Of a stretch of DNA of 64,000 nt, positions 42,685 to 52,689 are shown one piece after another. The notes under the pieces are model-generated. The model searched no databases. It saw nothing but the letters and a program-made list of their open reading frames with translations, and was not told where the DNA came from. Numbering within the stretch: position 1 is the first letter of the stretch; every line of letters starts with the position of its first letter. The stretch is from the NCBI RefSeq assembly GCF_036323735.1, contig NC_086027.1, positions 88,668,662-88,732,661 on the forward strand. The letters are read 5' to 3'. Origin of the DNA: Rattus norvegicus. Taxonomy: Eukaryota > Chordata > Mammalia > Rodentia > Muridae. The position numbers and the translations under genes are program-made.

Positions 42685-43450
42685 CCTAAATGGTCACAGT
42701 GACTCTGTTCTCTGCCTCTCTTACTTCCTGTCATCTTAACTATAATCTTCTTGAGGAGGGGCACATTTTTGGTGGGCTATGTATTAGACTGCCCTTATTT
42801 TGCTGAATTTTGGGGATGCTCCCAAGGCCCGAGGAAAGTGGAGATATGTTCTCCTATCCTGGGCTGAAGGATACACCAGGAAGTTGTACTCAGTTCCCGT
42901 GACATCTTTTTCTTGGGTGTTTGCTTCCCAGGTTCTCTTCCTCAGCACTAGCTGGGGAAAATTCCTTCTTTATAGCTTGACCTATTCAATGACGGAGTTG
43001 GGGAGCCAAAAGAAAAGGAATTGGGAAGAAATAAAAATAAATAATAACCAACACTGACAGCTGGGGTTTTGATTACCTAAACAGTCTTTTTTTTGTATTA
43101 TAAAAATGGTGAAGAATTTTAATAAAAAACATTTTATAATCTAGAAATAAAATTGTCTAATCATATAAAAACAATGTGAACATTTTCAGTTTTCTGGCAC
43201 CTCTGATTTTCCTGCTAGGAACAAACATTGACAGTATGTTTCCAGACTAGCAGAACATCCACCTTTTGGAAACGGTTGGAGAAAATGTCCATTGTTATTG
43301 AAAAGGATAACTATGTAGAAGGTGCATGGTTGCTTGACTCATCTTTAACCAGAACTACTCTTTTTTTTTTTTAATGACGCTGTCACATTGCTCACACAAA
43401 GGTGGGAGTAAAGGAGGGTGGAGGCACACTAAGCTCTTCCCAGTGGGGTT
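42685..43450. other. Unique sequence, no gene seen
   Basis: A T-run at 43362-43373 is the only simple-sequence feature. Confidence 0.5.
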
Positions 43451-43454
43451 AAGG

Positions 43455-43640
43455 AGGGAAACCAATTGGAAGAGCCCTTGTCATGCCAGCATGAGGACCT
43501 GGGTTAATCCCAGAACCCATCCAATAAAGCTGGGCATGGTAACTAATGATCGTAATCCCAGCTCTGAAGAGATGGAGCTAGTTAGATCCCTGGGAAACTG
43601 CTGGCCAGCCATCTTAGCCTACTGAGGTCCAAGACAGCGA
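43455..43640 (+). repeat. B4-type SINE
   Basis: 'agcatgaggacctgggtt', 'ctgggcatggtaactaatg' and 'tgctggccagccatcttagc' are B4 landmarks in order. Confidence 0.65.
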
Positions 43641-43645
43641 GATGT

Positions 43646-43903
43646 ATAAATAAATATTCTATATATACATATTTATATATTTTATTTATATTATATAGTA
43701 TTTATGTAATAATGTTTGTGTCTATGTGTATGTATGTGAATATATATGCATGTGTGTATATATGTATATATATGTATACATACATATAGTACATATATAC
43801 ATATATACATACATATATGTATATATATGTATGTGTATATATATATGTATATATATATACATGCACCTGTATAACACAAGCATACATGTATACACACACA
43901 CAC
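43646..43903. repeat. AT-rich (TATG/TACA)n low-complexity tract
   Basis: Mixed TATATA, TATG and CATA units, including self-complementary stretches that could form hairpins. The Ile/Tyr-rich frames here are artefacts. It follows the B4 SINE and probably expanded from its tail. Confidence 0.92.
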
Positions 43904-44149
43904 TATAAATAAATGCACTGCAAGTTCTCATGCTTAGTGGAAGGCTTAGCATTTTAACTGAGATCTCTCTAGTAAGTGAGTAATATTTTTCTATCCTATT
44001 CCTTCTAAAGAGATTTTTAAACATGTTCCTTCTGAAAATAAGCCATAAAACTTAAACCATGATTCCCGGCTATTCATGGGAATGTTACTCTGTTACTCAC
44101 TGGGCTTTTCTTTTGAATTTTCCTTATGAGCTTGAGGTTTGGGGTGGCT

Positions 44150-44585
44150 ACGTTCCACTCAGAGACACTTGAGAACATAAGCCAATGAGTTAAACATGTT
44201 CCAGTTTCTGAAAGGCTTGGTGTTAGCATTCTGTCTAAGCTCTGCCCTACAGTTACCTGGTAACAGCCAGGTGTGCCTGACTCACTATAAAAGAGGCTGC
44301 TTGCCCCCTCAGCTCTCTCTTGCTGTTCTCTTCTTGCTCCCACCCTGTCTCCTCACCCTTTCCCCCCTCTCTCCTCCCTATTCCCTTCCCCCCTCTTTCT
44401 CCATGTGCTCATGGCTGATCTCTACTTCTCTACTTTTTCTTTCTTCATTACCCACCCCCACCCCCCATCCCCCCATCCTATCCCCCCACCCCCCCACTCC
44501 CGCTTCACCCTTTTCTTCCCCAGTAAACCTCTCCCATGTGCTGGCCTGGTGTGATCTGTCTGGATGAGCCGCCATTCTAACACAA
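44150..44585 (+). repeat. Probable LTR with pyrimidine-rich middle
   Basis: A TATA box 'tataaaag' at 44286 is followed by 'gaggctgcttgccccctc', a long C/T-rich block at 44305-44520, 'agtaaacctctcccatgtg', and an end near 'cattctaacacaaca'. This resembles rodent ERV LTRs with TATA and pyrimidine-rich R/U5. No target duplication was identified and the left edge is unsure. Confidence 0.45.
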
Positions 44586-44589
44586 CAAT

Positions 44590-45565
44590 TGGGGTCTGTG
44601 TAGAAAGCAAAATACAAAGTTTCAGATTAGAGCTTGAGTCCAGAACTGCAGGAAAAGAGCAGGTACTTGGATCATCCACCTACCCTTACACTGGTGACAA
44701 AGCTTTGGATAAGCTGGTGGAGATCCATCTCTTCATGCTTTCCCAGGTTGGAAAGCAATGGCCTCCCCGAAGAGGTAGAGTTATGTGTCTGTTCCTGGCA
44801 TTACTTTAGAGGCTTAAGGGGAAGAAAGAAAATTCATTAGGAATCCGCCTGCACAGTGAGTGAGAAAAATGAAAGAGAGAAGGACTTAATGAGACCAGGG
44901 TAACAATAACACCATTTTTTATCATTAATGATATAAATAGCCATTTCCCAAGTTTCCCTTAGAGGAGACTGGACACACAGAGTGGTCCCAGCTTGAGTCC
45001 TAGGACTGTGATCCATTTTATATTGAAAGTCCTCCTTCAGCCCCTGAGGGTTCTAACAGTGACAAAGAACCCTTGAAGCTTTGAAGCCAACAGCTTTGGA
45101 CTGGGAAAATAAACAGACTTTTATTCATGCAGAATCCCAAGGTTCAGGTTTCTTCTGACCCTGGTAGCAGTGGACTTGTACTCTCTGGCTTTTGACCAAG
45201 CTAAAGAGTCTGACTCTTAATTTCTCGATGGCCACAACTGTCTCATCATAATTCTGAGTCTCTTTCATCTTCTCTTTCTTTCCTCTTTCCCAACTTTGCC
45301 TTTGTCTTCTAGACGGCCTGGCTTCAGACTTTTGGCCCCTGCTTCTAAGAGGCTGTTTTCTTACCAACTCTCTGTCAGTTCATCCTTTCCTGGCACTTGG
45401 TCTTTTGAAGTGGACCATTAGTGAAACTTTTCTTCCCCTAGGATGATGAGCAAAGAGGGCTGGAGTCAGTGAAATTGAGATGTTCTCAGGTAGGTCACAT
45501 AGAGTGATGACACAGTTCTTAGAACCTGTGTTGATAATATCACTCATTTTTCAGACTCTCTCCCC
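44590..45565. other. Mostly unique sequence
   Basis: A minus-strand frame at 45125-45367 encodes 80 Lys/Arg/Glu-rich residues. It shows no known domain, and no A-tail or duplication suggests a processed pseudogene. Confidence 0.45.
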
Positions 45566-45567
45566 AC

Positions 45568-45775
45568 AGGGTTAGATGGATGGTTCAGTGGTCCAGAGTA
45601 TGTACCGACTTCACAGAGAACCCTGTCTGAATTCCCAGTACTAATTTCACAATATTATCTGTGTCCCCAGATCCAGGAGATCTGAAGCCCCTTTCTGACC
45701 TTCCTGGGTACTGCACACATGTACACATACCCTCCCCAACACAGACACATAGTTAAAAACTAAATATTTAAAAAA
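45568..45775 (+). repeat. B2/B3-type SINE
   Basis: 'gatggatggttcagtggtc' is followed by 'tgaattcccagtac' and 'cttcctgggtactgcacac', then an A-rich tail. Diverged. Confidence 0.6.
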
Positions 45776-45904
45776 TATGCTTCATCGTGTCTTTGGTCTC
45801 CTGACAAATGCAGTCTGTACCTCCATGCATATGAGCATAAATAAAGGTAAGTAAAAGGAAGACCTCCTGAAGAATGCTTTCTGTCCTCATTCAGCATCTG
45901 TTCA

Positions 45905-46150
45905 TACTTTACATTTTAAGCCAATGTCACCTCCTCAGGAGTCCTCCTTCTATGGTTTTATGCGTTCATATAGCTCCCTGTTTTTCCAACTGTGATTAAT
46001 GTAGTCAATGCTTCTAGTTTATATGTAATATTTTGATTGTTGAGTTTTTCCACTACATGGTAAGCTGAATGCTCATTTTTCTTCCCTTTTGAATATGCAA
46101 TATCTATGCAATGCAGTAAATAATTGTGTAATATGTGTTGAGTAATGGCC
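45905..46150 (+). repeat. L2 LINE 3' fragment
   Basis: 'gtcacctcctcaggagtc', 'tacatggtaagctgaatgc' and 'aatgtagtcaatgcttc' follow the L2 3' end order. Confidence 0.45.
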
Positions 46151-46159
46151 TTATTTAAA

Positions 46160-46490
46160 TGTGACTGTCAAAGAACATTTGCTGGAAACTTAATCCCAGT
46201 GTGGTACTGAGAAATAGAACCTCTAAGAGATGCTGAGGCCATGAGATGTCTATCCTCATGTATGGATCAATGCTAATTATGAAAAGGCTTGAGGCTGTGA
46301 GTTTCCCTTCCTGCCTGCTTTCAAGTTCTTGCACCCTTCCACTCTTGGCCATGGGATGACACAGCCTAAAGTCCCCTGACAGATGTGGACTCCTTGATCT
46401 TGGACTTCCGGGCCTTAGAACAGTAAGAAACATGTTTTGCCCAGAAATTATCTAGTCTTTGGCATCCTGTTAGAAGAATACATAGCTGGC
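46160..46490 (+). repeat. MLT1/MST-like MaLR LTR
   Basis: 'ccttgatcttggacttccgg', 'gccttagaacagtaagaaac' and 'ctagtctttggcatcctg' match the 3' half of MaLR LTRs; 'aatcccagtgtggtactg' matches the 5' half. Confidence 0.6.
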
Positions 46491-46494
46491 TGAG

Positions 46495-47070
46495 ATAAGC
46501 AATGGAAAAAGTCAGAAGATAATTGTATTTAATGGGATGGCTTTGTGAGCCTTGCTGTTTAACACAGGAATTGGGTCACGGGAAAAAGAACAAAGGAAGC
46601 CCCTTACACATCACTTTTGCTCTATTTGAGTCCTCTAGGAAAGGAGGTGGCCCTGTAAAGGTTTTCAAAAATAAAAATAAAAACAACCAACTGCAGGCAC
46701 AGGAGTTTATGGGAACACCTTTTCAGATTGTAGTAACAATATAAGTCACACCATGGAAGAGGGAGAGGGTGAAGCTGATCTCTTCGATTGAGAAGTCTGA
46801 TACACAGGGTGTGAGTGAAAATTAAGGGCACAACCTGAAGGCTGTACGTGCTCTGCTGAGAATTTTTGACCTTACATGGGGCAAAGGCATGAGTAGACAT
46901 GCTCTGGTAGATAGGTCTTTGTTTTCATTATGGAATACAGGAAGGAGAAAGGTCTCCTGTTAGTTGGCTTTCTGTTACTATAGTAACATGCATGACAAAA
47001 CTGACTTATAAAGAGAAGAGGGTTATCTTGATACATGTGTTTGGAACTCATAGTCTATAATCAGTTGATC
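46495..47070. other. Unique sequence, no gene seen
   Basis: No repeat or exon recognised apart from an A-rich patch at 46668-46688. Confidence 0.5.
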
Positions 47071-47076
47071 TTTTTG

Positions 47077-47078
47077 TT

Positions 47079-47112
<34 letters not shown>

Positions 47113-47137
47113 TATATATATATACACATACACATAA
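47077..47137. repeat. (TA)n/(CA)n microsatellite
   Basis: TA, then CA, then TA, then CA-rich blocks. Confidence 0.93.
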
Positions 47138-47219
47138 GTATGTTCAAGGAGTGCATTCCTGTCTTGTGAACACTAGAAGAAGGTGACACATTTTCTGAAC
47201 CTAGAGTCACAGATGATTG

Positions 47220-47307
47220 TGAACTTCAGTGTGGGTTCAGGGAACTGAATGGGGTTATCCTGCAAAAGCACCAAGCACTCTTGATTGCTCGGCCATCTCT
47301 CCAGCCC
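47220..47307 (-). repeat. B2/B3 SINE, 5' part
   Basis: 'agcaccaagcactcttgattg' region (split) and 'ccatctctccagccc' match the inverted B2/B3 start. Confidence 0.7.
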
Positions 47308-47314
47308 TTTTAAA

Positions 47315-47503
47315 TTATTATTATTGTTGTTGTTGTTGTTATTGTTTATTAGTGTGTGTTTCTATCAGTGTTGTTATATCATATATATATATATATGTCA
47401 GGGGAAATTTTTCTCTCCTTCTGTCATGGGAGCTGGGACTTGAACTCAAGTCATCAGGCTTTCAAGGCAAGCACATATATCCACTGAGCCATCTTGCTGG
47501 CCC
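47315..47503 (-). repeat. Second adjacent B2/B3-type SINE
   Basis: 'gggacttgaactcaagtc' and 'ccactgagccatcttgctgg' are inverted B2/B3 landmarks. The 3' side carries TTG/TTA and (AT)n tracts at 47318-47396. Confidence 0.65.
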
Positions 47504-47509
47504 CTCAGT

Positions 47510-48118
47510 TGTTCTTTTTGCTTTTCACCCATGGCGAAAAGGCTCATGTGAAGGAGTGTCTGTTAAAGAAAACTATTCATCTCGTGTTCAAGAAGCAAAA
47601 GAAAAAGGAGAAGGGTCCTGGATCCCACAATAATCCAAAAGACCTTCTACCAGATCCCTCCTCTTAAAGATTCCAATGCCTCCCAAGGCTAACATCTTGG
47701 GGAACAAGTCCTTAATACACATGGCCATTTGGAAAATGTCCAGGATTCAAATGTTAGCAGTTGGGAAATGAACTTACTCGTTCTGCTAAAAGAGTTGCCA
47801 GGACAAGGGGAAGTTTCAGAGAAGATGAGGCTGTTGCCTTCAGCAATGTGCAGAGGTGAAGAAAGACATCTGGGTTGAACTAATAAAGAAAATGACTTAT
47901 TTCTTCTCAAGTAGCCAGCATGGTAAAACCTCATCTTTCATTTTCTGGGCATGAAACAAAACAAGAGAATCCTGGGTGTTTGGGGGTTACAGGAACCCAG
48001 AAAGTCAGCTGTTTTTTTTTCTTCTCAGAGTGAGGTTTAGGGCTATGCCACATTTCATGTAATGAACAATGGCACCAGGCATGTTTTCATGTCTACCACG
48101 ATGCCTGGTATTGGGCAA
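47510..48118. other. Unique sequence, no gene seen
   Basis: No repeat or exon recognised. Confidence 0.5.
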
Positions 48119-48120
48119 AT

Positions 48121-48132
48121 TGCGCATGCGCA
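48121..48132. promoter_or_regulatory. NRF1-type site TGCGCATGCGCA
   Basis: A perfect palindrome matching the NRF1 consensus YGCGCAYGCGCR, directly abutting a CA microsatellite. Such sites can arise from CG/CA slippage, so function is unproven. Confidence 0.4.

Positions 48133-48189
<57 letters not shown>
48133..48189. repeat. (CA)n microsatellite with CG-rich start
   Basis: Alternating purine-pyrimidine from 48121 (GCGCATGCGCACGCGC) into about 25 CA units; a strong candidate for Z-DNA. Confidence 0.96.
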
Positions 48190-48191
<2 letters not shown>

Positions 48192-49420
48192 AATTCCAAG
48201 AAAGAGAAACATAAGAGAATGGAAATACAGTCCATTTACCACAGGACAAGAAGTTTATGGCTCACTCGTCATGATTAATTAGGGTCCTCCCTTGAAGTTT
48301 CTTCTGAATTCTCCATGTTTGCCTCTCCTGTTCATGAAGCAGATCTTCCCTTTGTCCATATTGGCTTTGCATTTTCACTACACCAAACGTCCTCTTTCTT
48401 CAGCACTCACGATTATCTCAGAGCTCCCCTCTACAGTGCATGGATCACTGCCCAAACCGCCCATATCTGTACTCTGGTCTCTGTCTCTTATATTCTTATA
48501 GTTGTGTTGCCAGCCCTATGGGATGAACTCCCAGCCATTGCAAAACTTATCCCCAAATACACTGGATTCTTCCCATTCTGCAATACCATACTAGTCTCAG
48601 CTGGAGGAGGACGCTGTGCCTCTTAGGAGCAGAGCTAAGGAGCACACAGCCCGGATCTAGGGAGAATGCAGCTCTTTTCGTGGGACTCCCTGCACTATCA
48701 GTGTGGGACCAATTCAAGGTGATTGCAAAATGAATGACCTCAATCAAGTTTATTCTCAAATTTTACTCCCTGTCCATTTGAGTTTTTCTCTTCATCAGTC
48801 ATAACAACCTTGCCCCGAGAGGAGAAATGGGATATAAAATAATAACTAGTTCTAACTCCAATATACAATATAAAAGCTAGGTAGACCTTGGGGGGAAATC
48901 TCTGAACTTTCCTAGGCTTTTTATTTATTTATAAGAAAAGGAGATTGACCTACCTGTCATGGTAACTATGAAAGAAAAAGTTTTATGGCATAGGTGTAGG
49001 GGTTTTGCAAACTGTAGAGGGCTGTGACAATGCAGTGTGTTGTTAATGGTGATTTCCAGAGCCTAGAACCTGCAGTGATGCTCTCACAGCCCACTGCTAC
49101 TGAGCCTAGAACCTGCAGAACTGATGTCACAGCCCATTACTGTTCATCACCAATGTTTATCCTGGTTCACTGGTGAGGTACTCTGCCTGGACAGAATCTC
49201 TTTCTTTGCATCAGTATCTCTATTCTACTAAAGTGGTCCTGCAGGGTTTTCTTTAGGTTGTTTCACCTATGTGCTGGTTAAGCTCAAATTGTCTGGAAGG
49301 ATCGGTCCTTGGGGAGCCCTCGGCTCTCTTGATATGAAAGAAGATATCTGGAAAGTAGGGTCTTTTGGGTCCCTTGGCTCTCTCATAGGTAAATTATGAT
49401 TTTGCCAGTAGGTTTGTCAA
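48190..49420. other. Unique sequence with a 43-bp tandem duplication
   Basis: 49059-49101 and 49102-49144 are diverged copies of one another (shared 'gagcctagaacctgcag'). No gene recognised. Confidence 0.55.
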
Positions 49421-49421
49421 G

Positions 49422-49625
49422 AGGTGGTTCTCAGCCTGGGGTTGCATCCCTTTCATATGGGTTGCATGTCAGATATCCTGCATATCAGATATTTACATCA
49501 TGATTCATAACAGTAGCAAAATGCCACTTATGAAGTAGCAGCAAAAATAATTTTATGGTTGGGGTCACCACACTATGAAGAACTGTATTAAAGGGTTACA
49601 GCATTAGAAAGATTGAGAGCCACTG
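49422..49625. mobile_element. URR1-like hAT DNA transposon fossil
   Basis: Ends 'ggtggttctcagcctgg' and 'attgagagccactg' are inverted copies of each other. Inside are 'tatcctgcatatcagatat', 'ttttatggttggggtcacc' and 'actgtattaaagggttac'. These match the rodent non-autonomous hAT-Charlie family. It encodes nothing and has no clear 8-bp duplication. Confidence 0.75.
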
Positions 49626-49629
49626 ATCT

Positions 49630-50042
49630 TTTTCATGCATGGTCACATTTATATTTCTTTCTGTGTTTCTTTTTTTCTCCAAAAGACACAGACTTCCTGC
49701 CTCAAGTCAAAGTTGAAGCTTGGGTCATACATATTCCAAACAATTTGGTGGTCTCAGCCAAGTGGACAAGAGCCACTATAAATCAGATTTCCATTACTTC
49801 TCTTGGGGTTAAGCACAGAAGGATGTTTGAGCTGAGATGGCTCTGTGGAAACGATGCTTTCTCTCATGTGAACAAATAGTGTAATTTCTCATTCTGTGCT
49901 AAACTTGGCCCTTTGTTGCCAAGTTATCTTGATTGCACTAAAAACAGATTCAAATTTTTCATCAACTTTGATACTGATTTGGAGGAAGACTGTTAAAATG
50001 GATGAGGGGTGGCACCACCAACACTCACCTAAAAGTTCAATA

Positions 50043-50077
<35 letters not shown>

Positions 50078-50450
50078 TATTTTCATTGCTCTGCATGGGA
50101 GGGCAGAGCAGATGTAAAAGAAAGAAGAAATGGAGAAGGAAAATGAATGGTTGCAATAACAGGCACCTTGAAAAATGCCGGGCATTTTCCATATACTTGA
50201 TCTTCACAGGATTCAGTGACAAGCACAGAGAGATTTAATGTGATTGTGAAAAGTGAGAAGCCAGGGAAATAATAAGACACAGTCCACGGGGATGTATCTC
50301 TGTCAGAAAAAAAAAATTCCCTTTAAAGGTGTTCTGATACTATTTACTATGTTATGGCTAGCTTTGTTTTTGGGAATGTGTGATGTGCTGTCTCCGAGTA
50401 AATAACTTCAAAGTCTTTCTTCTTCTAGCGCTGATGACTTTTTGTGGGGG
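49630..50450. other. Unique sequence with a CA microsatellite
   Basis: (CA)n at 50044-50076 is the only repeat recognised. Confidence 0.55.
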
Positions 50451-50454
50451 TTTC

Positions 50455-50590
50455 AATCATTCATTCATTCACTAGATCAGAGAGCACACATTACATTCCC
50501 GGCACTAAGGGTTCAAGGTATTCATTAAAACATCACTTAAAAGCAAGGTGGAATGGGAGCACATGGGGAAAATGATTGGAATCAAGAGCA
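50455..50590 (+). repeat. Ancient LINE-like (L2/MIR-class) fragment
   Basis: 'atcattcattcattcac' and 'cccggcactaagggttcaagg' follow a common mammalian repeat. Diverged. Confidence 0.35.
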
Positions 50591-50599
50591 CAGTGCACA

Positions 50600-51328
50600 C
50601 AGCTCCCAGCTTCTCATTCATTTCTGTAATCAGTGTCTCAGCCAGTGCAGCACCTAGCAACGTGGTGTTGAGTGACACTCATCACTAGTGACACTGGTGG
50701 GTTAGTTGATTGGGTCACTCTACAGCTTACATTTTAGAAGCTCATATTTGAGCTTCCTGATGCAGCAGTGTCCAGGAGTGGAAACTTGGGGAGGTGAATG
50801 GATCATGAAGGCTCTGTTACCAGGATTTTGCTCTGCCTTCCTCTTAGCTCCACAGTTCTTATCTCCATGGAAAGAACTGAGATTTGGCACACCGAGTATA
50901 GCATTAGAAGACAGTTTATTGTAGAGCAAAGTTGGGGTCATTTACAAGGCTAGGAGTAGTCAAAAGCAAAAGAGCCATTTTGGAGGAAAACACTTTCAAG
51001 AAGTGACAGTGGATGACGGCCAAACTTTTGTGTCAATTTACACATTTAGGTAGACTCTGTATTGTTTTCTAAGCTGTCTAGAATTATTGTGATCAGCAGG
51101 TCCATTTGGATTATCAAGGGAAGGGATTTGTTTCTTTACCAGGAAGCTTCCTGCTAGATCATGATCTTATAATCTTCCTAGCCTCCCTCCATTCAGAGTC
51201 AGCTTTAGGAGAAGAGATTTGGTGTAAGAGCAGAGTCTGTCTCCCTGCTTCCTTGCCAACAAGCTACTACTGTATGTTTCCTACGATGATGTCCTACCTT
51301 GTCACAGACTTGGAAGAAAATAAGAAGG
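50600..51328. other. Unique sequence, no gene seen
   Basis: No exon or repeat recognised. Confidence 0.5.
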
Positions 51329-51329
51329 C

Positions 51330-51545
51330 TGGAGCAATGGCTAAGGGCTTAAGACCTCTTGTTGCCCCTTGTAGTGCCTTATAATTGCATGTAACTCCAC
51401 TTCCAGAGATCCTATAGATGCTTTTCGAGTTCCTGTAGTTACCAGGCATGTATATGATTCATACACTTCTATGTACACAAACACAACACACACACACACA
51501 CACACACACACACGTATCCGCATACACACAAAATAAAATAAAACA
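51330..51545 (+). repeat. B3-type SINE with CA tail
   Basis: 'aggctggagcaatggctaag', 'taactccacttccagagatcc' region (split) and 'accaggcatgtatatgattc' follow B3 order. They lead into (CA)n at 51486-51513 and an AAAATAAAATAAAAC tail. Confidence 0.75.
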
Positions 51546-51849
51546 ACAACTTGTTGACATAGTTGGTGATTAAAGAAGAAAAGTAACCTATTGACTTTAA
51601 CATCTGAAAATAAATATTTCATTTATTAAGTTGTTTTTCTTGGATAATTTCTTGCATGAATGGAAAGCTAATTAGCAAGCCACTTTGAGTCAAACATTTG
51701 CAAACCTTGTGGACCTTTGATTTCTTTATGGAAAATATGATGTCTGCCAGCATGACTTGGTTCTGATGAAATCCTGAGACAGGTTGCAGTCTGTGGATTT
51801 CTTGTATGTATAGATGGAATATACTAGAGAGGAGAGTTAACCTTTGGCC

Positions 51850-52625
51850 TCTTCTAAGGGCACTAACATTATTGATGAGGAGGCAAACCTGGAGATAGAA
51901 AACCTAGGAAAGAGATCAGGAGTCATAGATACAAGTATCACCAACAGAATACAAGAGATAGAAAAGAGAATATCAGGGGCAGAAGATACCATAGAAAACA
52001 TTGACACAACAGTCAAAGAAAATGCAAAATGCCAAAAGCTTCTAACCCAGAACACCCACGAAATCCAGGACAAGATGAGAAGACCAAGCCTAAGAATTAA
52101 TAGGTATAGAAGAGAGCAAAGATTCCCAACTTAAAGGACCAGCAAATATCTTCAACAAAATTATAGAAGAAAACTTCCCTAACCTAAAGAAAGAGATGCC
52201 CATAAGCATGTAAGAAGCCTACAGAATTCCAAATAGATTGGACCAGAAAAGAAATTCCTCCTGTTCCAGAATAGTCAAGACACCAAATGCACTAAACAAG
52301 GTAAGAATATTAAAAGCATAAGGGAAAAAGGTCAAGTAACGTATAAAGGCAGACCTATCAGAATTATACCAGACTTCTCAACAGAGACTATGAAAGCTAG
52401 AAGATCTTGGGTAGATGTCATACAGATACTAAGAGAACACAAATGTCAGACCAAGTTACTATATCCAGCAATACTCTCCATTAACATAGTTGGAGAAACC
52501 AAGACATTCCATGACAAAACCAAGTTTACACAATGTCTTTCCACAAATCCAGCCCTATAAAGGATAACAGATGGAAAACTCCAACACAAGGAGGAAAACT
52601 ACACCCTAGAAAAAGCAAGAAAGTG
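51850..52625 (+). pseudogene. L1 ORF1 remnant
   Basis: The first 95 codons read similarly to intact ORF1p residues about 105-185 (for example DTSITNRIQEIEKRISGAED against DTSFTNRIQEMEERISGAED). Reading then continues in another frame with the C-terminal PIRIIPDFSTET-like stretch near 52350. The N-terminus is absent because of 5' truncation and several frameshifts follow. Confidence 0.88.
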
Positions 52626-52689
52626 ATCTAATGTCAACTAACCCAAAAGAAGAGACACACAAACATAACTCCACCTCTAACAACAAAAG

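Noticed and set aside
43691..44024. Ile/Tyr-rich frames up to 100 codons
   Set aside because: Translation of an AT-rich simple repeat.
45125..45367. 80-codon basic frame with a nearby 'aataaaagtctgtttatt' on the minus strand, possible processed pseudogene
   Set aside because: No A-tail, no target duplication and no recognised parent protein.
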